Positions 8,322 through 17,974 of a DNA stretch of 64,000 bases are shown one piece after another (position 1 is the first letter of the stretch; each line of letters begins with the position of its first letter). The position numbers and the translations under genes are program-made. Source of the DNA: an uncultured Pseudokineococcus sp. (lineage in GTDB: Bacteria > Actinomycetota > Actinomycetes > Actinomycetales > Quadrisphaeraceae); the NCBI RefSeq assembly GCF_947495735.1, contig NZ_CANMAA010000015.1, positions 20,247 through 84,246 on the forward strand, in the 5' to 3' direction. A model generated the notes under the pieces. It had not been told where the DNA came from. It made no database searches and saw only the letters and a program-made list of their open reading frames with translations.

Positions 8322-9569
8322 TCAGACCTTCCCGCGCAGGAGGAGGCGGTAGTAGACGACCGGGAGGACGTAGCGGTCGAGCAGCCAGGTCGTGCGCCGG
8401 GGCTTGAAACGGCTCACGAGCGGCAGGTGGCGCGGCCGCGGCCCGGAGCGGTCGGCCTCGACGAGCACGAGCCGGCGGTGGCTGGTGGTGACCGGCATCA
8501 CCGTGAAGCCGTCGTACCGGCGCAGCTTCCTGCCCTTGCGCGCAGCGATGATGTTGCGCGCGAGGACGTCGACCTGCTTGCGCAGCCCCCCGCCGGAGGA
8601 GCTCGTCTGCAGGGCGGCGACGTCCCCGATCGACCAGACGTCGTCGTGCCGGCGCGAGCGCAGCGTCTCGGGGTCGATGTCGACCTGCCCGCCGCGCTCC
8701 CCCGTGCCGAGCCCGCTGGCGGTCACCCACTCCGGCGCGCGGTAGTGCGGGACGACGTGGGCGTGCGCCAGGTCGTCCAGGCGCACCGTGCCCGCCGGCG
8801 TCGTGAGGTCGACCGCGCGCAGGACGGGGTCGACGCGGGCGACGCGGGCCTCGCGCAGCACGCGCACCCCGTAGGACGCGATGACCCGCTCGAGCCGGGC
8901 GTCGGCCTTCGGCACGCCGAGGACGTGCTCCCCGGGGATGGCGAGGACGACGTCGAGGTCGTCGAGGACCCCGCTGCGGCGCCAGGAGTCGCACGCCATC
9001 AGCAGGGGCTTGAGGGCGGTGGCCGCGCAGGGCGCCGGCTCCGGGGGCACCGTGAACAGGACGGTCCCCTCGCGCACGCCGCTCAGCGCCTGCCACACCA
9101 GCGGCGCCGCGCTGGGCACGTACGTCGAGGACGCCCAGCCGGCGGTGTAGGCGTCCTGCAGCCCCGGGGTCGCGTCCCAGTCCTCGTGCATGCCGGGGCA
9201 GACGACGAGGGTCCCGTAGGAGAAGCGGCGACCGCGCCGGGTGGTGACGGTGGAGGCGACCGGGTCGACGGCCTCGACGGCGTCCTGCACCCAGCGGCAC
9301 CCCTCGGGGATGACGCGGCGCATGGGCCGCTCGAGCTCGCGCATGGTCGCCTCGCCCCCGCCGACGTAGTTCATCAGCGGCCGGTAGCGGTGCACGGGCG
9401 AGGGCTCCACGAGGGCGACGTCACGGGCGCCGTCGCGGATCAGCCTGGCGGCGAGGGAGATCCCCGCGTTCCCGCCCCCGATGACGAGGACCTCGGCGTG
9501 GTCGGTCAGGACGTCCTGCGGGGAGAGGGGCACCTCTCGACCATCGCCGCGCGGGCCGGGGACCGCCAC
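8322..9569 (-). CDS. SQR/NDH-like FAD-dependent oxidoreductase
   Basis: About 415 residues. The FAD site VLVIGGGNAGISLAARL starts near residue 28, and a second SIGDVAA motif near residue 320 binds the flavin. The hydrophobic, basic C-terminus (LLDRYVLPVVYYRLLLRGKV) suggests peripheral membrane attachment, as in sulfide:quinone oxidoreductases and type II NADH dehydrogenases. PCAATALKPLLM carries one Cys, but the usual set of redox cysteines of sulfide:quinone oxidoreductase is not clear, so the donor is uncertain. Start is uncertain: GTG 9569 or GTG about 36 bases further in; neither has a good ribosome site. Confidence 0.75.
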   Translation of the reverse strand: MAVPGPRGDGREVPLSPQDVLTDHAEVLVIGGGNAGISLAARLIRDGARDVALVEPSPVHRYRPLMNYVGGGEATMRELERPMRRVIPEGCRWVQDAVEAVDPVASTVTTRRGRRFSYGTLVVCPGMHEDWDATPGLQDAYTAGWASSTYVPSAAPLVWQALSGVREGTVLFTVPPEPAPCAATALKPLLMACDSWRRSGVLDDLDVVLAIPGEHVLGVPKADARLERVIASYGVRVLREARVARVDPVLRAVDLTTPAGTVRLDDLAHAHVVPHYRAPEWVTASGLGTGERGGQVDIDPETLRSRRHDDVWSIGDVAALQTSSSGGGLRKQVDVLARNIIAARKGRKLRRYDGFTVMPVTTSHRRLVLVEADRSGPRPRHLPLVSRFKPRRTTWLLDRYVLPVVYYRLLLRGKV

Positions 9570-9607
9570 CCGGCCGGGTGTCAGCGGTCGGGGTCAGCGG
9601 CCGGGGC

Positions 9608-10255
9608 TCACCGGTCGAGGGCCGTGCACACGCAGGCCCGGTTGCCCTCGGGGTCCTCGACGACGACGAAGGAGGGCCGGTGGCTCTCGTCGACGACCCG
9701 CGCGCCCGCCGCCACCGCCGCGTCGAGTCGCTCCTGCGCGACGTCGTGCGGCACCCAGACGTCGAGGTGGAACCGCTGGCGGGGCGTCGCGTGCGCCTCG
9801 GTGCCCTGGAACCACAGCAGCGGCAGCCGACCTCGGCGGTCGGCGACGTCGTTCCCGTCCAGCGCGCCCGCGTCGCCGGTCATCAGAGCCGCCCAGACCG
9901 GGCCGACGGCGGCGAGGTCGGCGGTGTCCAGCGCCACCTCGAGCTGGGCCAGCAGCTCGGGGCGGGCGAGCAGGCCCTGCTCCGCCGCGAGGTCGCTGAC
10001 GCGCCGCGCCAGCCGCAGGTCGCGGCGGGTCACGCGGCCGACGTCGTGGCTCACGAGCGCGAGGTCGACGTAGCCGGGGCGCAGGTCGACGTCGGGGTGG
10101 TGGTCGAGCTCCTCGGCGGCCGCGACGACGCCGCTCACCAGCGCCAGGCCGGCCGGCATCCCACCGGTGGCGAAGCGCGCGTGCAGCCCCGAGGCCAGCA
10201 GGCGCCAGTCGTCGAGCCCGGCGTCGGCCACGTCCTGGACGGTGAGGCGGGTCAT
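9608..10255 (-). CDS. Pterin-4a-carbinolamine dehydratase fused to a VOC/glyoxalase-like domain
   Basis: 215 residues in two domains. Residues about 1-100 carry the pterin dehydratase pattern with the tandem His of ELDHHPDVDLR and an RVTRRDLRLA helix; residues about 115-215 form a vicinal-oxygen-chelate fold with FHLDVWVP and VVVEDPEGNRACVCT. The first domain dehydrates the 4a-hydroxy pterin formed by aromatic hydroxylases. No hydroxylase is nearby, so the role here could be regulatory or moonlighting. The combination is known in actinobacteria. Confidence 0.82.
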   Translation of the reverse strand: MTRLTVQDVADAGLDDWRLLASGLHARFATGGMPAGLALVSGVVAAAEELDHHPDVDLRPGYVDLALVSHDVGRVTRRDLRLARRVSDLAAEQGLLARPELLAQLEVALDTADLAAVGPVWAALMTGDAGALDGNDVADRRGRLPLLWFQGTEAHATPRQRFHLDVWVPHDVAQERLDAAVAAGARVVDESHRPSFVVVEDPEGNRACVCTALDR

Positions 10256-10338
10256 CGCGCGAGCATGCCCGGGTCGGCGCCCGCGGTCACCCCTGCTGCA
10301 CGTGCGGTCGTCGGCGGGAGCTCGGCCCCACCGCCACC

Positions 10339-10944
10339 TCAGGCCGCCAGCCCCGCGGCGACGGCGGCGAGCAGGCGGTCGACGGCCGCCCCCCGCGCCC
10401 GCTCGTCGAGACCGGCGAGCGGCCCGACCAGCAGCTCGGCGAGGCCGTGCACGCCCGCCCAGGCGACGGTGTCGGCGCCGTCACGTCCGCGTCGACCCAG
10501 GCCGCCCGCGGCGTCCATCTCGTCGAGGCGCTCCTGCAGCATCGCCCACGGGTCCGGGCCTCCGACGCAGCCGGGCGGACCCTCCGGCGTCTCGCCGAAG
10601 GCGACGCGGAACAGCCCGGGCTCGGCGACCGCGTACTCGACGTAGGCGCGCCCCACCGCGCGCAGCCGCGCCCTCGCCAGGGCCAGCGGGTCGTCCTGCG
10701 CCGCGACGGAGGACAGCCCCTCGGCCATCGCCGCGCCCATGGCTCCCCGGGCGTGCTCGGCGACCGTGGCGAGCAGGTCGGCGTGCCCGGCGAAGTGCCG
10801 GTAGGCGGCGTTCGGGCTCACGCCCACCTCGCGCGCCACCTCGCGCACGGCGAGCGCACCGGGACCGCCGGAGCGGACCGCCGCCGTCGCCGCCGCGACG
10901 AGCGCGTTGCGCAGGTCGCCGTGGTGGTAGCTCGCGCGCGCCAC
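10339..10944 (-). CDS. TetR-family repressor
   Basis: 201 residues. The N-terminal YHHGDLRNALVAAA helix and the recognition helix VSPNAAYRHFAGHADLL define a TetR subgroup with a C-terminal WHG-type ligand domain. GTG 10944 is chosen because GAGGAGGG sits a few bases upstream. It is divergent from the DUF4188 gene, and the gap contains two operator-like palindromes flanking a promoter, so it most likely represses that gene and itself. Confidence 0.92.
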   Translation of the reverse strand: MARASYHHGDLRNALVAAATAAVRSGGPGALAVREVAREVGVSPNAAYRHFAGHADLLATVAEHARGAMGAAMAEGLSSVAAQDDPLALARARLRAVGRAYVEYAVAEPGLFRVAFGETPEGPPGCVGGPDPWAMLQERLDEMDAAGGLGRRGRDGADTVAWAGVHGLAELLVGPLAGLDERARGAAVDRLLAAVAAGLAA

Positions 10945-11008
10945 GGACCCTCCTCCTCGAGGCCGCCCCGGACGTGCGGCCCCTGCCGGCGGAGCCCTGG
11001 AACGCGGG

Positions 11009-11054
11009 TGTGGACGGCGTCCACATGCTACGGCTATGTTCACGCCGTCCACAT
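11009..11054. promoter_or_regulatory. Paired TetR operators over the DUF4188 promoter
   Basis: A perfect palindrome TGTGGACGGCGTCCACA (11009-11025) and a second imperfect site (11036-11054) sharing 6 of 8 bases per half have centres 28 bases apart. A rightward promoter TGGACG-N18-TATGTT (11011-11040) runs through them, so binding at both sites would block the polymerase. The divergent TetR gene is the expected owner. Confidence 0.7.
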
Positions 11055-11093
11055 GAGGCGCCGGGCGTGACCCGGGCACGGAGGGGAGCCGAG

Positions 11094-11585
11094 ATGGCCA
11101 GCACCACGGTCCAGCCGGGACGACGCACCGCCGACCTCGAGGGCCAGGACCTCGTCGTCTTCGTCATCGGCATGCGCATCAACCGGCTCCGCGACGTCCG
11201 AGCCTGGATGCCGGTCTTCGGCGCGATGCCGCGGATGCTCCGCGAGCTCGGCCGGCAGCCCGAGCGCGGGCTCCTGCACGCCCGCACCTACTGGTCGGGG
11301 CGCACCTTCATGGTGCTGCAGTACTGGCGCACCTGGGAGCAGCTGCAGGCCTACGCCGCCGCCTCCGACGCCGAGCACCTGCCCGCCTGGCGCGCCTTCA
11401 ACCGGGCGGCCCGGCGCGGGTCGACGGCGGCCGGCATCTTCCACGAGAGCTACCTCGTGGGGCCCGGCACCGCGGAGTCGGTCTACGTCGCCATGCCGGA
11501 GCACGGCCTCGCCGCCGCGACCCGCTCGGTCCCGGTGCCGCTGCGGGGCGACCGCGCCGCCGACCGGATGCGCGGCAGCGCCTGA
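11094..11585 (+). CDS. DUF4188 (monooxygenase-like) family protein
   Basis: 163 residues matching the DUF4188 pattern: MRINRLRDVRAWMPVFGAMP, then YWSGRTFMVLQYWRTWEQL, then an HLPAWRAFN segment. Members are small alpha/beta barrel-like proteins related to haem-type mono-oxygenases and aldoxime dehydratases; the function is not established. ATG 11094 has a GGAGGGGA ribosome site. Regulated by the divergent TetR protein, to judge from the operator pair, so it may detoxify a small molecule. Confidence 0.8.
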   Translation: MASTTVQPGRRTADLEGQDLVVFVIGMRINRLRDVRAWMPVFGAMPRMLRELGRQPERGLLHARTYWSGRTFMVLQYWRTWEQLQAYAAASDAEHLPAWRAFNRAARRGSTAAGIFHESYLVGPGTAESVYVAMPEHGLAAATRSVPVPLRGDRAADRMRGSA

Positions 11586-11609
11586 CGCCTCGCCCTGGCT
11601 CGAGCTGCT

Positions 11610-11666
11610 CGAGAGCGACGAAGCGCAGGTCGTCCGCGTCGGCTGACCCGCGGTTCGTCGCTCTCG
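11610..11666. terminator. Hairpin between convergent genes
   Basis: Perfect 13-base arms (11610-11622 and 11654-11666) enclose a GC-rich loop between the convergent DUF4188 and MarR genes. No T-run. Probably a shared terminator. Confidence 0.55.
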
Positions 11667-11676
11667 CCGCGCCTGC

Positions 11677-12132
11677 TCAGGCCTCCTGCGCCGGCCCCGC
11701 CCGCAGCGCGGCGGCGAGCTGGTGCAGCGTGCCGACGAGGTCCGTCTGCTGCGCGTCGCTCAGGCCGGCGGCGTCCGTGACGCGTCGCGGGACGTCGCCG
11801 ACCTCGTCGCCGAGACGACGCCCCTCCGCCGTGAGGTCGACGATGACCGCCCTCTCGTCCTCACCGGACCGCCGCCGGGTGATCCAGCCCCGCCCCTCCA
11901 TGCGCTTGAGCAGCGGCGAGACGGTGTTGGAGGAGAGCCCGAGCCGCCGGGCGACCACGGTCACCGGCGCCGCGCCGTCCTGGCGGAGCACGGACAGGAC
12001 CGTGTACTGCGGGTAGGTCAGCCCCGAGTCCCCCAGCAGCACGCGGTAGGTGGCGTCCATGGCGTGCGACGCCTGGTAGAGCGCGAGGCACAGCCGCTGG
12101 TCGACGGGCAGGTCGGACTCGGCGGCGCTCAC
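11677..12132 (-). CDS. OhrR-type MarR-family redox regulator
   Basis: 151 residues from GTG 12132. This start places Cys at residue 15 in the segment DQRLCLALYQAS, the position and setting of the peroxide-sensing Cys of OhrR proteins. The winged helix (LSSNTVSPLLKRMEGRGWITRRR, DERAVIVDLT) is complete. It is divergent from a chloroperoxidase-like hydrolase rather than from an ohr gene. A longer form from GTG 12153 adds seven residues and cannot be excluded. Confidence 0.87.
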   Translation of the reverse strand: MSAAESDLPVDQRLCLALYQASHAMDATYRVLLGDSGLTYPQYTVLSVLRQDGAAPVTVVARRLGLSSNTVSPLLKRMEGRGWITRRRSGEDERAVIVDLTAEGRRLGDEVGDVPRRVTDAAGLSDAQQTDLVGTLHQLAAALRAGPAQEA

Positions 12133-12161
12133 CCGTCGAGTGTAGGAGTCCACCCGATCGC

Positions 12162-12188
12162 ATCGTGCGCGACTGAGTCGTACGCGAT
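12162..12188. promoter_or_regulatory. Candidate OhrR/MarR operator
   Basis: Two 12-base arms, ATCGTGCGCGAC and GTCGTACGCGAT, separated by three bases, match as an inverted repeat at 9 of 12 positions. The site lies between the divergent regulator and hydrolase genes, where autoregulation is expected. Confidence 0.5.
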
Positions 12189-12251
12189 ATGGTCGGGCCG
12201 TCAGAGGGGTCGGCCAGCGAGCCGGCCGGTCGAGCGAGAGGACCAGGAACG

Positions 12252-13088
12252 ATGACCGAGGTCACCGCCCACAGCGGGCTGTTCAAGGACACGAACCTGC
12301 ACGTCGAGGACACCGGCGGCACGGGCCGCCCCGTCGTGCTGATCCACGGCTGGCCCCTGTCCGGTGAGGCGTGGTCCGAGCAGGTCCCGGCCCTGCGGGC
12401 CGCCGGCTACCGCGTCGTCACCTACGACCGCCGCGGCTTCGGCCGCAGCGACAAGACCCGCAAGGGCTACGACTACGACACGCTGGCCGACGACCTGGCC
12501 GCGCTGCTCGACCAGCTCGAGCTGACCGACGTCACCCTCGTCGGGTTCTCCATGGGCGGCGGCGAGGTGGCCCGCTACGTCGCGCGCCACGGCCAGGACC
12601 GCCTGCGCAGCGTCGTCTTCGCCGGCGCCGTCCCGCCGTTCATGGCGAAGTCCGGCGACAACCCCGACGGTCCGCTGGACGACGAGACCGCGCAGCAGAT
12701 GGAGAGCGGCCTCAAGAGCGACCGCTCGGCCTTCTTCGACCAGTTCACGACGCAGTTCTTCTCCGTCGGGGACGACCTGAAGGTCACCGAGGCGCAGCGC
12801 CAGGACGCGATCGCCCTGTGCGAGCAGTCCGACCAGAAGGCGGCCCTCGCGGCCATGGAGTCCTTCGGCACCACCGACTTCCGCGGCGACCTGCCGTCCG
12901 TCACCGTCCCGACGCTGGTCATCCACGGCGCGGGCGACGGCGTCGTGCCGTTCGAGGGCTCCGGTGCCCGCACCCACGCGGCGATCCCGGGCAGCGAGCT
13001 GCACGTGGTCGACGACGCCCCCCACGGCTTCAACGTCAGCCACGCGGCGGAGTTCAACTCCCGGCTCCTGGAGTTCCTGGCTCGCTGA
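12252..13088 (+). CDS. Non-haem chloroperoxidase-type alpha/beta hydrolase
   Basis: 278 residues. The oxyanion HGWPLS, nucleophile Ser in GFSMGGGEVARY, Asp in IHGAGDGVVPF and His in DDAPHGFN form the complete triad of cofactor-free haloperoxidases and perhydrolases. These enzymes are esterases that can form peracids. Start ATG 12252 follows AGGAAC. Regulated by the divergent OhrR-type protein, which suggests a role in lipid or organic peroxide stress. Confidence 0.9.
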   Translation: MTEVTAHSGLFKDTNLHVEDTGGTGRPVVLIHGWPLSGEAWSEQVPALRAAGYRVVTYDRRGFGRSDKTRKGYDYDTLADDLAALLDQLELTDVTLVGFSMGGGEVARYVARHGQDRLRSVVFAGAVPPFMAKSGDNPDGPLDDETAQQMESGLKSDRSAFFDQFTTQFFSVGDDLKVTEAQRQDAIALCEQSDQKAALAAMESFGTTDFRGDLPSVTVPTLVIHGAGDGVVPFEGSGARTHAAIPGSELHVVDDAPHGFNVSHAAEFNSRLLEFLAR

Positions 13089-13105
13089 GCCACTCCCCCG
13101 CCACG

Positions 13106-13154
13106 GGGCCGGGCCGGGTGCGACGCCGCCGGGCGTCCGCACCGGGCCCGGCCC
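13106..13154. terminator. Strong bidirectional hairpin terminator
   Basis: Arms of 17 bases (13106-13122 and 13138-13154) pair with one mismatch, and the 15-base loop can itself fold. It sits between the convergent hydrolase and SDR genes. Confidence 0.75.
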
Positions 13155-13163
13155 TCGCGCGTC

Positions 13164-13895
13164 TCACCAGGGCACGACGCCGGCGTCCTCGAAGAAGCCC
13201 CCCGTGGGGCCGCCGTCGGGCAGCGTGGCCAGGCGGATCGGCGTCGCCGCACCCTCCTGGACGCTGCGCACGCCGCGGAAGCCGTTGAGGTCGGTGGCGA
13301 CGAAGCCCGGGCACGCGGCGTTCACGAGGATCCCCGTGCCCTCGAGCTCGCGGACGTACTGGAGCATCACGGCGTTGAGGAACGTCTTGGACGGCGAGTA
13401 GGCGACCGCCACCGGCCCGGTGCTCGTCGCGCCGCCGGGGCCGGACTGCCGGGCCAGGGACCCGACGCCGCTGGAGACGTTGACGACCCGGGGCGACGGC
13501 GCGCGGCGCAGCAGCGGCAGCATCGCGTTCGTCACCCGGATCACCCCGAGCACGTTGGTCTCCAGGACGGTGCGGAGGACGTCGAGGTCGGCGGTGCTCG
13601 GCTGCTGCTGCGGCCCGCCGGTGATGCCGGCGTTGTTGACCAGGGCGTCCAGGCGCCCCTCCTGCCGCTCGACCAGCTCCGCGGCGGCCCGGACGCTCGC
13701 GTCGTCGGTCACGTCCAGCGGGACGCCGAAGGCGTCGACGCCGGACGCCCGCAGGCGCTCCACCGCCGCCTCGCGCCGCCCGTCGTCGCGCGCGCCCACT
13801 CCCACGCGGTGGCCCAGCGCGCCGAGGCCCGCCGCGATCTCGTAGCCGATGCCCTTGTTCGCCCCGGTGACCAGGGCCGTCGTCTTCTCGCTCAT
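13164..13895 (-). CDS. SDR-family oxidoreductase (carbonyl reductase-like)
   Basis: 243 residues with the classical TGANKGIG nucleotide site, NNAG, SSG and YSPSK catalytic motifs, and a C-terminus reading GPTGGFFEDAG. It belongs to the carbonyl-reductase-like SDRs that act on small aldehydes and ketones. It is divergent from a LysR gene, with a LysR-type box between them, and so probably controlled by it. A decayed copy of its last 55-60 codons lies at 52566-52740 in the island. Confidence 0.9.
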   Translation of the reverse strand: MSEKTTALVTGANKGIGYEIAAGLGALGHRVGVGARDDGRREAAVERLRASGVDAFGVPLDVTDDASVRAAAELVERQEGRLDALVNNAGITGGPQQQPSTADLDVLRTVLETNVLGVIRVTNAMLPLLRRAPSPRVVNVSSGVGSLARQSGPGGATSTGPVAVAYSPSKTFLNAVMLQYVRELEGTGILVNAACPGFVATDLNGFRGVRSVQEGAATPIRLATLPDGGPTGGFFEDAGVVPW

Positions 13896-13953
13896 GACGT
13901 CGAGCCTGCGCGCCGGGCCCTCGCCCCGTCCAAGACCGCTCGGGTCACCGGCG

Positions 13954-13968
13954 ATACCGCAGGGGTAT
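13954..13968. promoter_or_regulatory. LysR-type T-N11-A box
   Basis: ATACCGCAGGGGTAT has perfect 5-base arms around a 5-base centre and matches the T-N11-A rule for LysR-family binding. It lies midway between the divergent SDR and LysR genes. Confidence 0.65.
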
Positions 13969-13999
13969 GGGTCCCGTCCCCGAGGCGTAGCGTCGCGCC

Positions 14000-14845
14000 G
14001 TGGAGTCACGGGAGCTGCGGTACTTCGTCGCCGTCGCCGAGGAGCTGCACTTCGGCCGGGCGGCCGAGCGCCTCGGCATGGCCCAGCCGCCGCTCTCGCG
14101 CGCCGTCGCCCAGCTCGAGCGGCGCCTCGGCACCGCGCTGCTCGAGCGCAGCAGCCGGTCGGTGTCCCTGACCGACGCCGGCGCCGTGCTGCTGCGCGAG
14201 GGGCGCACCGCGCTGGACGCCCTGGAGGCCGCGGAGCACCGCACCCGCCGGGCAGCGCCTGCGGACGCGCCCCCCGGGATCGCCCTGGCCACCAAGGCCG
14301 GGGCCTCCGACGAGCTGCTGGCGAAGCTGCTGGACGCCTACGCCGCCGATCCCCGGGCGGTGCCCGTCGACGTCGTGCTCTGCGGCCCGGGGCAGCAGGG
14401 GCGCCTGCTGCGCACCGGACGGGTCGACGTCGCCCTGCTGCACCCCCCGATCGACGACGTCGAGGGCCTCGACGTCGAGGAGCTGCGCACCGAGGGGCAG
14501 GTCGTGCTCCTGCCCGCCGGCCACCCGCTGAGCACCCGCGGCGAGCTGCGGCTGGCCGACGTGGCCGACCTCCCGGGCCTGCCCGCGCCCCGCTGGCCGA
14601 GCCCCGACGGCGCCTACGCCGACGGCCCCGGGCCAGAGGTCCACGACCACGCGCAGCTCCTGCAGCTGGTCTCCCTGGGGCGGACGTCGGTGGTCGTGCC
14701 CGACGTCGTCCGCGCCCAGCTGCGCGGGGGCGTCGTCGCCGTCCCGGTGACGGACGCACCGCAGGTCACGACCGTCATCGCCTGGCCCCCGCGCAGCCGC
14801 TCGCTGGACGTCGCGCGGCTCGTGGAGACCGCGCTGCGCCTCTGA
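14000..14845 (+). CDS. LysR-family transcriptional regulator
   Basis: 281 residues, usual length. The helix-turn-helix covers about residues 1-60 (MESRELRYFVAVAEELHFGRAAERLGMAQPPLSRAVAQLE region), followed by the periplasmic-binding-like effector domain. GTG start at 14000. Divergent from the SDR gene, which it presumably activates when its co-inducer binds. The stop codon lies inside the first unit of a 15-base tandem repeat. Confidence 0.92.
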   Translation: MESRELRYFVAVAEELHFGRAAERLGMAQPPLSRAVAQLERRLGTALLERSSRSVSLTDAGAVLLREGRTALDALEAAEHRTRRAAPADAPPGIALATKAGASDELLAKLLDAYAADPRAVPVDVVLCGPGQQGRLLRTGRVDVALLHPPIDDVEGLDVEELRTEGQVVLLPAGHPLSTRGELRLADVADLPGLPAPRWPSPDGAYADGPGPEVHDHAQLLQLVSLGRTSVVVPDVVRAQLRGGVVAVPVTDAPQVTTVIAWPPRSRSLDVARLVETALRL

Positions 14846-14947
14846 CGTCGCAGGCCCTGACGTCGCAGGCCCTGACCTCGTGGTCCCTGCCGTCACGGGC
14901 GCTCACGTCGCGGGCCCTGCCGACGCGGGCTCGGCCGTCGAGGCGCG
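14843..14947 (+). repeat. Degenerate 15-bp tandem repeat, about 7 units
   Basis: Seven consecutive 15-base units begin at the LysR stop codon. Units 1 and 2 are identical (TGACGTCGCAGGCCC); the later ones drift at several positions but keep the spacing. The stretch lies between convergent genes and takes the place of a terminator. Confidence 0.75.
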
Positions 14948-14963
14948 CCGTCGGCCCCCGGCG

Positions 14964-16877
<1,914 letters not shown>

Positions 16878-16884
16878 GGCGGCG

Positions 16885-16903
16885 ACTTTATAGCGCTCGA
16901 AAG
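16885..16903. promoter_or_regulatory. LacI operator 1, GH2/lacI intergenic
   Basis: CTTTATAGCGCTCGAAAG (16886-16903) is a near-perfect palindrome with the central GCGC typical of LacI/GalR operators. Its left half overlaps a leftward -10 element TAAAGT of the GH2 gene. An almost identical site lies at 23689-23706 before the transporter operon. Confidence 0.8.
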
Positions 16904-16937
16904 GTCGCGGCCCAGGGCGCGCGGATAGCCTCCGGCG

Positions 16938-17951
16938 ATGGGCAGGGTCACGTTGCGGGACGTCGCGGAGCACGCGGGCGTGTCGATGATGACCGTCTCC
17001 AACGTGGTGAACGGCTACCAGCACGTCAGCCCCGCCATGCGCGAGCGCGTGCAGGCGGCCATCACCGAGCTCGGGTACCGGCCGGACGCGCGCGGGCGGA
17101 GCCTGGCCACCGGGCGGTCGGGCATGGTGGCCTTCGCCTTCCCCGACCTGCGCCGTCCCTACTTCGCGGAGCTGGCGCACGTCCTCGCGCGGGCGTGCTC
17201 CCGGCGCGGCCTGCGCCTGCTGCTGGAGGAGACCGACGGCACCGGCGAGGGCGAGCGCGCCGTCCTGCGCGACCGGGACGCCGGCCTCGTCGACGGAGCG
17301 GTGATCCACCCGGCCGCGCTGACCGCCGCCGAGCTCGACGAGGTGCGGCGCGACACGCCCGTCGTCTTCCTCGGGGAGGACCCCCAGCCCCCGCGCGCCG
17401 ACCAGGTGGCCATCGACAACGTCGGGGCCGCCCGGGACGCGGTCGCGCACCTGGTGGCCTCGGGACGTCGTCGCCTCGCCTTCCTGGGGCACGAGACCGG
17501 CCCGGCGTCGCGGACGTCGCAGCTCCGCCTCGACGGCTACCGCGAGGGCCTCGTGCTCGCCGGGCTGGAGCCCGACCCGGCGCTGCTCGTCGCCCGGGCG
17601 GAGGGTGACGCGCGCGGCGCGGAGGCCGCGCTCCACGCCGCCCTGGACGCCGGGCTGCAGCTCGACGGGCTCCTGTGCCGCGACGACCTGGCGGCCGTGG
17701 GGGCCCTGCGGGCGCTGCGCCTGCGCGGGCTCGACGTGCCCGGCGACGTCGCCGTCGTCGGCTGGGACGCCATCGACCTCTCCGAGAGCCTCGCGCCGAG
17801 CCTGACCTCCGTGGCCCCGGACACCACCGCGCTGGCCGAGCGGGCGCTCGACCTGCTGCTCGAGCGGGTGGGCGGCCTGGACGCGCCGGGCCGCCACGTC
17901 ACCGTCGGCCACCGCCTGCGGATCGGCGAGAGCGCGCCGCGGACCGCCTGA
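16938..17951 (+). CDS. LacI-family sugar-responsive repressor
   Basis: 337 residues. The N-terminal helix-turn-helix (TLRDVAEHAGVSMMTVSNVVNG) and hinge (YRPDARGRSLATGRS) are complete, followed by the periplasmic-binding-like effector domain (VVFLGED, VAHLVASGRRRLAFLG, VVGWDAIDL). It lies between GH2 and GH31 genes, and operators at both flanking promoters show it as the local repressor released by a glycoside or sugar. Confidence 0.93.
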   Translation: MGRVTLRDVAEHAGVSMMTVSNVVNGYQHVSPAMRERVQAAITELGYRPDARGRSLATGRSGMVAFAFPDLRRPYFAELAHVLARACSRRGLRLLLEETDGTGEGERAVLRDRDAGLVDGAVIHPAALTAAELDEVRRDTPVVFLGEDPQPPRADQVAIDNVGAARDAVAHLVASGRRRLAFLGHETGPASRTSQLRLDGYREGLVLAGLEPDPALLVARAEGDARGAEAALHAALDAGLQLDGLLCRDDLAAVGALRALRLRGLDVPGDVAVVGWDAIDLSESLAPSLTSVAPDTTALAERALDLLLERVGGLDAPGRHVTVGHRLRIGESAPRTA

Positions 17952-17974
17952 GGTCCGCGGCGCCTACGGGCGGG

